Both the position numbers and the translations under genes were made by a program. Below are positions 42,781 to 51,202 of a DNA stretch of 64,000 nucleotides, piece by piece. The first letter of the stretch is position 1, and the number at the start of each line of letters is the position of its first letter. Origin of the DNA: Bacteroidota bacterium (GTDB lineage Bacteria; Bacteroidota; Bacteroidia; Cytophagales; Cytophagaceae); the NCBI GenBank assembly GCA_023391415.1, contig JAEWAY010000018.1, forward strand, positions 1 to 64,000. Direction: 5' to 3'. The notes under the pieces were generated by a model. It made no database searches. It saw only the letters and a list, made by a program, of their open reading frames with translations, and was not told the DNA's origin.

Positions 42781-43240
42781 ACTATGATTTTAAGGATGAA
42801 ATGAAAACTATGATGATAAAAAACGAATATCCTTTGTCGGAGCTTACCGGAAAAATTATCGGGTGTGCAATGGAAGTACACAGCATTTTGGGCAATGGTT
42901 TTCAGGAAGTGATTTATCAGCGAGCCTTAGCTAAGGAAATGAGTTTGCAGGGTTTGTCTTATTCAAGGGAGCATGAAATGAGCATCTTTTATAAAGGAGA
43001 TGATATTGGTACAAGACGGGTAGATTTCTTTGTAGAAGGCTTGGTAATGGTGGAAATAAAGGCGGTAATTCAATTGGAAGATGTGCATCTGGCGCAGGCT
43101 ATCAATTATCTGGAGGCCTATGGTTTGGATATTGGTCTGCTCATCAATTTTGGCAGCAGAAGCCTGCAGTTTAAACGAGTGATGAAACCCGGAAAGAAAT
43201 CATAGTCCATCAGGAAATCATGAAAAATCATAGTTCAGAC
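42775..43240. mobile_element. Possible small insertion unit carrying a GxxExxY gene, bounded by 17-bp inverted repeats
   Basis: The left end GTCTGAACTATGATTTT (42775-42791) and right end AAAATCATAGTTCAGAC (43224-43240) are perfect inverted complements. Together they enclose only one gene. The right end also contains near-repeats of ATCATGAAAAATCATAG. The unit separates hsdS from dinD and hsdR. No target-site duplication was established and no transposase is encoded. Confidence 0.5.
42801..43205 (+). CDS. GxxExxY family protein (PD-(D/E)xK-like)
   Basis: This 134-residue protein has the family signature LGNGFQEVIYQRAL (G-x-x-E-x-x-Y) and later RRVDFFVEGLVMVEIKA, an Asp ... Glu-x-Lys pair that fits a PD-(D/E)xK nuclease fold. 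The gene is small, stands between hsdS and dinD, and is enclosed by a 17-bp inverted repeat. GxxExxY proteins are common in Bacteroidota and other phyla, and their function is unknown. A selfish nuclease or an accessory of the restriction system are both possible. The ATG at 42801 is preferred, though other in-frame ATG codons follow closely. Confidence 0.85.
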   Translation: MKTMMIKNEYPLSELTGKIIGCAMEVHSILGNGFQEVIYQRALAKEMSLQGLSYSREHEMSIFYKGDDIGTRRVDFFVEGLVMVEIKAVIQLEDVHLAQAINYLEAYGLDIGLLINFGSRSLQFKRVMKPGKKS

Positions 43241-43242
43241 AA

Positions 43243-44097
43243 ATGAAAACAGAAATAATATCCTCCCTCACCAAGACTTTTGAAGACTATGCCAATGCTA
43301 CGGAAACAGGTGTAGAATTTTGGCTGGCAAGAGACCTGCAACACCTTTTAGGCTATTCCAAATGGGATAACTTCTTAAAAGTATTGAACAAGGCGAAAAC
43401 AGCCTGCGAAACAAGCGGGAATGACATTGATGACCATTTTGCCGAGGTTGGGAAAATGGTCTCCCTGGGTTCCGGCTCACAAAGGGAAGTGCAGGATTTT
43501 ATGCTCACAAGATATGCCTGTTACCTGATTGCCCAAAATGGCGACCCTAAAAAAGAAGCCATTGCCTTTGCTCAAAACTACTTTGCCGTCCAGACCCGTA
43601 AACTGGAACTCATCGAGCAACGGATAAAAGATTGGGAAAGACTGCAAGCCCGTACTAAACTATCCTTGTCTGAAAAGGAACTCAGCGGCCTCATCTTTGA
43701 GCAAACCGGAAGCGATAAAAACTTCGCCATCATCAGAAGCAAAGGTGATGCAGCCCTGTTTGGTGGCAAAACCACCCAGCAGATGAAAACCCGCCTGGGT
43801 GTACCCGACAACAGGCCTTTGGCTGATTTCCTTCCCACCATTACCATAAAGGCCAAAGACTTTGCAACGGAGATTACCATTTTCAACACCAAAGACAAGG
43901 GGCTGAATACAGAAGGTAAAATCTCTCAGGAGCATATCACCAATAATAAATCCGTCCGCAAAATATTGCTGGAAAGGGAAATAGTACCTGAAAACCTACC
44001 AGCCGAAGAAGACATCAAAAAACTGGAACGCAGGGTAAAATCAGAAGAAAAGAAATTGGGTAAAGGGCCAAAAGGATTGAACAGCAAAAAGAAATAG
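43243..44097 (+). CDS. dinD: DNA damage-inducible protein D (DinD) homolog
   Basis: This 284-residue protein is similar to the DinD family. The N-terminal half is Bro-N-like (FWLARDLQHLLGYSKWDNF, ACETSGNDIDDHFAEVGK, LTRYACYLIAQNGDPKKEAI). The later section is QTGSDKNFAIIRSKGDAALF, GKTTQQMKTRLGVPDNRPLA, and a charged tail ends in KLGKGPKGLNSKKK. E. coli DinD is SOS-induced and inhibits RecA-filament strand exchange. Here it lies inside a type I RM operon, four bases before hsdR, suggesting an accessory role in that system. No LexA box was identified. Confidence 0.88.
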   Translation: MKTEIISSLTKTFEDYANATETGVEFWLARDLQHLLGYSKWDNFLKVLNKAKTACETSGNDIDDHFAEVGKMVSLGSGSQREVQDFMLTRYACYLIAQNGDPKKEAIAFAQNYFAVQTRKLELIEQRIKDWERLQARTKLSLSEKELSGLIFEQTGSDKNFAIIRSKGDAALFGGKTTQQMKTRLGVPDNRPLADFLPTITIKAKDFATEITIFNTKDKGLNTEGKISQEHITNNKSVRKILLEREIVPENLPAEEDIKKLERRVKSEEKKLGKGPKGLNSKKK

Positions 44098-44101
44098 CCC
44101 A

Positions 44102-47100
44102 ATGAAAGAATTAGACTTACAGGATAAATACCTCATCAACTTCCTTTGCGAAAGGCCAGACGGTCTTCGCTACAAGGAGGCAAAGGCAAACACCGTTTCG
44201 CCTCAATTCTTCATTATTGAGGATTTGAAACATTTCATTTCGGAAACTGATTTGAATAAAAGCAACTACAAAAAATTGCTCAAGAAGTTCCCTAGCGAAA
44301 AAGACCTTCTCAACGCTTTTACCCTGTTTCTGGACGAGAAGATAAAATCATCCATGAACATGGCGGTTTTCATCAATACCAATAAGTCAGTAACCTTTGA
44401 AGGTGTTAAGCTGCATTTGTTCTATCCAAGCGGTAGCGAGTTTGAGGAAGACAAGTTGTTTGAGCAGAATATCTTTTCGGTAGTTCAGGAGCTTCCGTAT
44501 TCATTCAAGTATGAAGGTAAGCAGTATTTCTCCTTCCGTCCGGATCTGTCCTTTTTCCTCAATGGTATCTTCTTAGGATATAGCGAACTCAAAAGCAATT
44601 GGAACAACCAGACTTCCATGAAGAACGGACGAATGAAAGTAGTGAAAGACTACCTTAATGCCGTTCAGGAATACCTCACCATTGCCGACAAAAACGACCT
44701 GTCCCAAACCATCCGTAAAGACTTTCTCAAAATCTTTGAAAAGGCCATTCACATTACTTCTACAGATATTGCCGAAACCTATGTCATCCGCAATATCTCC
44801 AACCACTTTGATGAAATCAAAAACACGGTATTGAATGGCAGCTATGATTTTGAGCAGTACGAAAAGAAGATATTAAAAGACTTCAAGCCTTACCCACTCA
44901 AAAACCGTGAAGGTTCTAAAACGGAACGTTTTGAGGAGGTTTTCAAAGCCCTGTACGATAAGAAGATGATAGAGAAAGAAATCCTCTACTACAACTTCAT
45001 TGAACGGGAGCTGATAAAGAAAGAAGGCAGCAAAACCAAAGAGTACAAGCACAATGATGGTAGGCTGATAAGTCCAAGACCCAAACAGAAATTTGGTACA
45101 GATAAAATCCTTGCCAAAATCAATGAGTTTTTGGAACATGAATATCAACCGGACTACTTCATTAAAAAACTGGAAGCAGAATTAAGAGCAAAAGGCATAG
45201 GCGAAGGACAGATAAAAGAACTGATTGCCAAAAGGCAGAAATACCAGAACAACAAAACCGTGTATTCACTCCTAATGCAGTACGCAGCAGGGTTTGGGAA
45301 AAGTAACATCATTGGCTGGACAGCGCTCCAACTCAAAGACCTTCGCAAAGAGGGTGAGTATGTCTATGACAAAGTGATGTTGGTGGTGGACAGGTTGCAG
45401 CTTCGGGACCAGTTGGATTCCAAACTGCACAACATGAACATTCAAAAAGGGATGTTTATTGAGGCCACCGACAAGAAAAGTTTTATCACTGCCCTCAGCA
45501 GCGACAAACGCATTGTGGTTGTCAACCTGCAAAAATTCACTTCGGTAGATAATATTCTGGATGCTTCAGTAGTGAAGAAGCTATCAAAAATGAGAATCGC
45601 GTTTCTGATTGATGAGATTCACAGAAGCAACAGCGGTGTACAGCATGAAGAAATGATAAGCGTATTTGACGAGCTGCAAAGCAGCTTCGACCAAAGCAAG
45701 GATTATCAAAAGCAACAAACCAAAAAAAATCTCATCGTAGGTTTTACGGCAACTCCAAGCGACCACACCTTAGCCCGATTCGGAGAGTTCAATAAATATG
45801 CGGAATCAGAAAAAATCTGGATTCCTTTCGATAGCTATACCATGCGGGAAGCTATTGAAGACGGCTATATCCTGAACCCTATCAAAGGCATAGTACCTGT
45901 TTCGGCAAAAATGTATTTCGAGATTCCCGACAGTGAACTGGAAGGCTTTGAAGGGGATTTGGGTTACGGCTTTGAGGAAATACCAGATGATACAGATACG
46001 GGAATTGATGAATACGGAAAGAAATATGCCATTCGTAAAAAGAAAATCTATCTCAATACACAGCGTATTGAAGCCATATCCAAGTTCATTGTAGAACGAT
46101 TGGTAAGTTCCGTCTACCACAATATCAGAGGTTCAGCCAAAGCAATGTTGGCCGTTTCTTCCATTCCGGCAGCTATTAAGTACAAAGGCTTTATTGAAAA
46201 ATATTTTGCTGAAATTGTAAAGGAGAAGAAATACGAACGCTTTGAGGATGCACCAATCTACATTGTTTATTCAGATAGTCAGGAACACAGAAGCGCAAGC
46301 GGCTTGAATGGTGGTTTGAGTGAAGAAAAAGTCCTTCAAAATTTCGCTATCAAAAAGAACGGCTTAATCATCGTGGTGGATAAACTGCAAACGGGTTTTG
46401 ACGAACCGAAATTGCATACCCTCTTTTTGGATAAAGAAATCAGGGGTATCAATGCCATTCAAACCATTTCGAGGGTCAACAGAACCACCAAGTATAAGAA
46501 CGACTGTAAGATTATTGATTTCTCATACAAGAATGTCAATGTAAAGAATATCAAAGCAGCCTTTGAGCATTTCAGTAATGTAGTAGTATCAGATTTTGAG
46601 CCACTAAAAGACGAAGAAAAGTTGGCTGACCTCTACAAGGAATTGAATACACATTCCGTATTCAATTCCCATTTTCCCAAGTTCAAGGAATACCATACCA
46701 CCAACCCGGATGTTTCGATTATTGTAGGCCTTGAAGATGCACTGGACGAGTACATCCGCAATCAGAAAGATGAACCCAAAAAGCTCAAGGAAAAGGTATT
46801 GGGTTATTTCAAAATCCTCAACCTCATTGAGTTTGTCATCGACTTAGACGATAAGTATAGCGAGAAGTTATTGCTGGACTTTTGGCGTAAATACAACATG
46901 TTTTATAATCAAATCAACAAGCAGGATGAGATTATTGATGATGTTGAAATCTATTTTGATAACCGAATAGGTATTGTTGCACCAAAAGAATATGGCACAA
47001 AACCTGTTAAGTCGGTAGTTAAAGACCCAGGTAGTTTATATGGCAACAATAAGTACAAATACAACATCCTTAAAGTCATTGAGAAACGCAATCAGGAAGA

Positions 47101-47872
47101 AGAAGCCATTGCCGAACTAATCGCAGACTTTGAGAAGAAAATAACCTCCCTGTTTGAATTCATCAAGCAGGATGAAACAGGTCAGCGTTTGATTGCCAAA
47201 ATCAATGATGATGGTTCTGCCTTTTCGCAGGATGAAATCTATTCAGACTTTACAAAACTGTACCGCAAGTTCACCATTAAGAACAAAGACTTGGGCGATT
47301 TCTTCATTCGTGAAACGAAAGACATCCTTACACAGCTTTGTGATGATTTTGAAAGAACCTTACGGGAAAGTCAGAACCAAAAGCCAATAACAGAACAGGC
47401 AGAAGGTCATATCTACATTGATACCGAAAACATCCAATTGGCAGAATCTGTATTTGATGCTTACGCATCCTTTGCAGAGGCTTTAGGCTTCACCATCACA
47501 GATGAAGGAACATTTGAAAAAGGCTCTTGGATAAAGAAGGGTATTAAGATGGTGCAAGACTTTTTCAAGAAAGAAGAAGTACGGGAAATCTACCAGAAAG
47601 GAAAACGCAGCTTGGAATTGGCACACATCGAAAAAGTACAGGCTGAAATTGATGGTCTTAAAGTAGGTGCAGCAGCACAATTATTGGCAAGTGTAAAACA
47701 CACAACCAATGTAGCTCTGAAATTAGGTTCTATTGTACTGGTCAAAACCGTTGTAAATGGAGTGGAGCAGACCTTAATTTTTGCCCTGACCGACAAACAA
47801 CGCCAGAACCTTGAAAAGAATGCTTTTCTACTTAATCAGCCATCTGAGTTATTAAGATACTTAAATGGATAG
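44102..47872 (+). CDS. hsdR: Type I restriction-modification system, restriction subunit HsdR
   Basis: This is the 1256-residue motor/nuclease subunit. The N-terminal nuclease has the PD-(D/E)xK set RPDLSFF (Asp148) and SELKSNW (Glu162, Lys164). The SF2 translocase follows: Walker A-like AAGFGKS (395-401), DEIHRSNSG (504-507), VGFTATPS, a GFDEP-containing motif and ISRVNRT near the end of the RecA2 domain. The C-terminal helical domain would contact HsdM. The Walker A has Ala-Gly-Phe-Gly rather than Gly-Ser/Thr-Gly. The gene is complete and the last of the operon, so the system can be restriction-proficient. Codon use and base composition are shared with hsdM, hsdS and dinD. Confidence 0.95.
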   Translation: MKELDLQDKYLINFLCERPDGLRYKEAKANTVSPQFFIIEDLKHFISETDLNKSNYKKLLKKFPSEKDLLNAFTLFLDEKIKSSMNMAVFINTNKSVTFEGVKLHLFYPSGSEFEEDKLFEQNIFSVVQELPYSFKYEGKQYFSFRPDLSFFLNGIFLGYSELKSNWNNQTSMKNGRMKVVKDYLNAVQEYLTIADKNDLSQTIRKDFLKIFEKAIHITSTDIAETYVIRNISNHFDEIKNTVLNGSYDFEQYEKKILKDFKPYPLKNREGSKTERFEEVFKALYDKKMIEKEILYYNFIERELIKKEGSKTKEYKHNDGRLISPRPKQKFGTDKILAKINEFLEHEYQPDYFIKKLEAELRAKGIGEGQIKELIAKRQKYQNNKTVYSLLMQYAAGFGKSNIIGWTALQLKDLRKEGEYVYDKVMLVVDRLQLRDQLDSKLHNMNIQKGMFIEATDKKSFITALSSDKRIVVVNLQKFTSVDNILDASVVKKLSKMRIAFLIDEIHRSNSGVQHEEMISVFDELQSSFDQSKDYQKQQTKKNLIVGFTATPSDHTLARFGEFNKYAESEKIWIPFDSYTMREAIEDGYILNPIKGIVPVSAKMYFEIPDSELEGFEGDLGYGFEEIPDDTDTGIDEYGKKYAIRKKKIYLNTQRIEAISKFIVERLVSSVYHNIRGSAKAMLAVSSIPAAIKYKGFIEKYFAEIVKEKKYERFEDAPIYIVYSDSQEHRSASGLNGGLSEEKVLQNFAIKKNGLIIVVDKLQTGFDEPKLHTLFLDKEIRGINAIQTISRVNRTTKYKNDCKIIDFSYKNVNVKNIKAAFEHFSNVVVSDFEPLKDEEKLADLYKELNTHSVFNSHFPKFKEYHTTNPDVSIIVGLEDALDEYIRNQKDEPKKLKEKVLGYFKILNLIEFVIDLDDKYSEKLLLDFWRKYNMFYNQINKQDEIIDDVEIYFDNRIGIVAPKEYGTKPVKSVVKDPGSLYGNNKYKYNILKVIEKRNQEEEAIAELIADFEKKITSLFEFIKQDETGQRLIAKINDDGSAFSQDEIYSDFTKLYRKFTIKNKDLGDFFIRETKDILTQLCDDFERTLRESQNQKPITEQAEGHIYIDTENIQLAESVFDAYASFAEALGFTITDEGTFEKGSWIKKGIKMVQDFFKKEEVREIYQKGKRSLELAHIEKVQAEIDGLKVGAAAQLLASVKHTTNVALKLGSIVLVKTVVNGVEQTLIFALTDKQRQNLEKNAFLLNQPSELLRYLNG

Positions 47873-47988
47873 TAGTATGGCGGAAATATATGGTATTAAT
47901 AAGTCGTTTTATACCATTTTAAGATGATACCCGAAGTTTTGCCCTGCCAATTGCTATTTATTGCAAAACGAGGATTGGTAACGAAACA

Positions 47989-48345
47989 TTACTTTTTTTG
48001 CTGAGCAATGGCATCCTCTAAATGCTGAATCCTATCCTCCAGCAGCTTAATCGTTTTTTCATACAACCCGATCTGCATCTCAGATATTGTGTTGATAATA
48101 TACGCCTGATTTGCTTGGTTGGAGGCGTAATTGTTAAAAACGACCTTTTCGTCAAAGGCTACAACGTCTTCTACCCGCATTTGCAGCACACTGGCTATTT
48201 GCTCCAGCCGGCTGTAGGGCAGGTCCACCTCATTACTTTCGATTTTCGAATAACCCGGCTGCGACATGCTGAGTCTGTCGGCCATATACTCCTGGGTAAA
48301 GTTTCTTAGCTCCCTTATTTTCTTTATTTTACTTCCAATTGCCAT
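47989..48345 (-). CDS. XRE-family transcriptional regulator with C-terminal coiled coil
   Basis: This 118-residue protein has an N-terminal HTH_3 (KIKKIRELRNFTQEYMADRL, then MSQPGYSKIESNEVDLPYSR). A C-terminal helical coiled coil (YEKTIKLLEDRIQHLEDAI) probably mediates dimerisation. It is convergent with hsdR, and the XRE partner at 48700 is on the same strand. It could regulate itself or the island; an A/T-rich imperfect palindrome lies upstream at 48398-48442. Such small regulators are common in Bacteroidota and need not belong to the RM system. Confidence 0.85.
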   Translation of the reverse strand: MAIGSKIKKIRELRNFTQEYMADRLSMSQPGYSKIESNEVDLPYSRLEQIASVLQMRVEDVVAFDEKVVFNNYASNQANQAYIINTISEMQIGLYEKTIKLLEDRIQHLEDAIAQQKK

Positions 48346-48699
48346 CGGGTATGCCTGTTGTTTAGCTAAAGGTAAAGTTTTTCACACACAGTTTGGTACC
48401 TTAAAAAAAATAGTCTTGTAAAAAGAACTTATTTTTTAAGGTGTCATAACATGCCTCAAAGTTGCCTGAGTTTACTTTTCTAAATCATGCAGTGAGTTCA
48501 TTTTTAGTAATAAATGTGGTGGTATATGGCTGAAACAGCCTTGTAAAATAGCCAGGTCGGCTAAGGGGGCAATCGGACTGTAGTAATATATTATAACTCT
48601 CAGTAATACTGATTTTGCGATTTATGAGCAATTTTTGTTCCTGCAAACTATAAGGAGGATGAAGCCTGAAAGAAAAAAGGAATATCAGCATTTTTCCGA
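48346..48699. other. Intergenic region with imperfect A/T-rich palindrome
   Basis: These 354 bases lie between two XRE genes. Arms ACCTTAAAAAAAATA (48398-48412) and TTATTTTTTAAGGT (48429-48442) are nearly complementary and lie just upstream of the 48345 start. They could be an operator or a terminator. The rest holds no gene I can support. Confidence 0.35.
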
Positions 48700-48948
48700 T
48701 CAATCCGGAAAATCAAAAAGCTCTTTGCTGCGAATGTCCAGCGCCTCCGCGATGGCAAATACATTGCTCAGGCTGGTATTGATGATGCCTCGCTCTATTC
48801 GGCTTAGTTGGCTGTATTCGATATTGCACAAATCGGCCAGCGCTTGTATGGACAGGCCCTTTTGCCGGCGCAGTTGCCGGACACGCGCTCCGAAGACTTT
48901 GAGTTTGGTCTCATGTCTGATATAGCCTTTTTTTCTGTCCACGTTCAA
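48700..48948 (-). CDS. Small XRE-family HTH protein
   Basis: This 82-residue single-domain HTH_3 regulator has VFGARVRQLRRQKGLSIQAL as helix 1-2, CNIEYSQLSRIERGIINTSL as the recognition region and FAIAEALDIRSKELFDFPD at the C-terminal end. No ATG is available in frame; the likely starts are TTG at 48948 or GTG at 48942. Such small proteins resemble phage or toxin-antitoxin repressors, but no toxin gene is adjacent. Confidence 0.75.
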   Translation of the reverse strand: MNVDRKKGYIRHETKLKVFGARVRQLRRQKGLSIQALADLCNIEYSQLSRIERGIINTSLSNVFAIAEALDIRSKELFDFPD

Positions 48949-49239
48949 TTATGGACAAAATGATGATATATTTATGAGGCAAATTTGCCATATTTGTATA
49001 ATGTGCTTATTTTTAAAAAATTAAATAAGTGAGGATCTTGTTAATGGGGATTCAAACCATTAGGTTTGTCGACTGCCTAACTGATACTGTTTTAGGAGCG
49101 TATCTCACTCGATTTAGGTAATTGTTTGAATCTGCCAGTTGGTTTTTTTATTGGATCGCGTCGCTTTGATTGGATGGTTCAATGATACTGTTCGCGCGGC
49201 TTTTTTATATTTTACTATTATATTTTTCTGTTTAATCTT
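48949..49239. other. Intergenic region upstream of the zincin-like lipoprotein
   Basis: These 291 A/T-rich bases separate the divergent XRE gene and the 49240 gene. No gene is visible. It probably holds promoters for both, but no clear TTG / TAnnTTTG pair was found. Confidence 0.4.
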
Positions 49240-51198
49240 ATGAATAACCGGTTTTTTCAATGGTTTTCTTTGTGGTATCTGCTTGGTTGCTTGCTTTCGT
49301 GCAATACGGCGCGAAAGATTACCTCAGAGGTCTTGTGTCATCAGAAAAGCAAGAGTGAGCGATATTTATGCTTTAAGCCGATAGTGATGCAGCAATATGA
49401 TCAGTATGGGATGCCAACCGGCTTGTTTTACACCAACTGGATACAATGCGAAGGTTTAACCACCTGTGAAATTGAAAATATGGTAGGCGACAAATGCTTT
49501 GTAAAAGTGGATGACCTGGATGAAACCGCCATTTTAAAAGGGGATATCAGGTATATGGAGTCGACGGCCCTATTGGATCTGGACAAGTTCTATCTCGAAA
49601 ATAAGGTTTTTAAGGTAAAATCCCGGGAGGTAATCCTTGGCAATGGGATGGATTACGCGGGAGACGTCGAATTGCAACGGCAATGGTATGAGGCCGCCAG
49701 AAAAAGATCCCTGCTGGGGTATGAAGATCTGTCTCGTCCCTGTGTCCCAAAGGAGCAGATATATAACAAGCATAAGAATGAATGGTATGAAATAGCCCGG
49801 GATAGCAAATACGGGTGCGGTACGGAAAACCTTAGAACAACAAGCGTATGTCTGGAGTCTGAGGTGTTTCAGGAGTTTTGCGCTTCAGGATTAGAAGAGT
49901 TTAAATATCCTGTCGACTGCGAGAGTGGTTACGATGTCATCAATGGCTTGCCGGGGCGTGAAGTATACCTGAAAGCGAGGATTTGCAGCTACGATCCGGC
50001 CAAGGAATATACGCTTCAGCTTACCCATGAAAATATCTACACCGGCGAAAAAACAGATATCGGTGGCCCGATCAGGATCGGTTATAATTCCAATTTTACG
50101 CATATAAAGAAAAGGGAACCGGCCAGCAAGCCGGACGCTCCGACTACCGCGGTCTTTACGATACAGGTGTTTGTCAACCACCCCACGCACGTGCCGGGCG
50201 ATAGCAAAACGGCTACGATCAAGGCCTTCCTGAAAGAAAAGGGAGCAAGCGCCAGTCTGGCGGTCGGGCATATTGAGGTGGCTGATTTCTATGAATACAA
50301 CGGCACGAAGTATAAAAAAAGGGAGTTTAACATTTATGTGGCGAGTAATTCGCAGGCCGCATCCTCCGATATAAGGACTTATTCGACTTATTATGGCAAT
50401 TTTGAAAAATATTTTCAAAAGGCGTATACCGATGAAGCGCATGTAGTGGGTAAGTTTAAGACCATATACCTGCCGGACTACCTCATTGACGCGGCCGGAA
50501 ACGCGGTGCTGCTTGAACAGGATTTTAATTATACAACCGATACTACCGTTAAGTTTTTCCTGAGGTGGAATAACGCGGTGCACCAATGGAGAAGGCGCTG
50601 CCTGCAATATTTCTACTATAGTAAAAACAACCAACTGGCTGAAAAGGGACCTAGATACTTTGCAACGTTTTTTGAGAGATGGCACCCTTATGACAATACT
50701 GCTTTGCTTGCGGTAGTAAAAACTAATAAGTTATATAGTTTAGATTTTGAAACAGAAAAGCTGACAGACATTTCTTTTGATCCTAAATTTGAGAAAGAAT
50801 CAAAAACGTACTATCAGCTTAATCTGGAGTATTTTACTTCCGGACTACAGGGGGAGGAAAACAGCTTCATATTTGGTCTGACCAATGGAGATCAAGATCC
50901 TAAGCATTATATACCCATGTCCACCGTTTTTCTGGACCCCGTACATGCCAGATATAGCAGCACGGCGACACAGACGGCTATCAAGGTCGGGCTGCATGAG
51001 CTGGCGCATGCCTGGAATTTCAGAGGACTACTAGGACCGGCAGAGCATCCTTGCGATAAGCATAACGGGTACGTATATGGGGAAGGAGCGAGACGCTGCA
51101 TGTTTCAGTGCCCTCATACTCCGGAGTCCTTGTATGATATGTCTTTTTCCAAAGGAATTGTACAACGATTGCTTAAAGTAATGGCCATCACTTTTTAA
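49240..51198 (+). CDS. Putative lipoprotein with HExxH zincin-like C-terminus
   Basis: This 652-residue protein starts MNNRFFQWFSLWYLLGCLLS followed by Cys (lipobox LLSC), so it is predicted to be anchored in the outer membrane. The middle part (about 230-480) is beta-rich with FTIQVFVNHPTHVPGDSKTA and YYGNFEKYFQKAYTD. Near the end, GLHELAHAWNFRG (His586, Glu587, His590) is an HExxH metal site. It is followed by AEHPCDKHNG and GARRCMFQCPHTPESL, with several His and Cys that could supply further ligands, somewhat as in archaemetzincins. No known peptidase family was assigned. It opens the cluster of three paralogs and giant protein on the same strand. Confidence 0.6.
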   Translation: MNNRFFQWFSLWYLLGCLLSCNTARKITSEVLCHQKSKSERYLCFKPIVMQQYDQYGMPTGLFYTNWIQCEGLTTCEIENMVGDKCFVKVDDLDETAILKGDIRYMESTALLDLDKFYLENKVFKVKSREVILGNGMDYAGDVELQRQWYEAARKRSLLGYEDLSRPCVPKEQIYNKHKNEWYEIARDSKYGCGTENLRTTSVCLESEVFQEFCASGLEEFKYPVDCESGYDVINGLPGREVYLKARICSYDPAKEYTLQLTHENIYTGEKTDIGGPIRIGYNSNFTHIKKREPASKPDAPTTAVFTIQVFVNHPTHVPGDSKTATIKAFLKEKGASASLAVGHIEVADFYEYNGTKYKKREFNIYVASNSQAASSDIRTYSTYYGNFEKYFQKAYTDEAHVVGKFKTIYLPDYLIDAAGNAVLLEQDFNYTTDTTVKFFLRWNNAVHQWRRRCLQYFYYSKNNQLAEKGPRYFATFFERWHPYDNTALLAVVKTNKLYSLDFETEKLTDISFDPKFEKESKTYYQLNLEYFTSGLQGEENSFIFGLTNGDQDPKHYIPMSTVFLDPVHARYSSTATQTAIKVGLHELAHAWNFRGLLGPAEHPCDKHNGYVYGEGARRCMFQCPHTPESLYDMSFSKGIVQRLLKVMAITF

Positions 51199-51202
51199 TG
51201 CT

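Noticed and set aside
48700..48948. Toxin-antitoxin pair with the small XRE protein as antitoxin
   Set aside because: No small toxin-like gene lies next to it on either side. The neighbour is 291 bases away and is a 652-residue lipoprotein.
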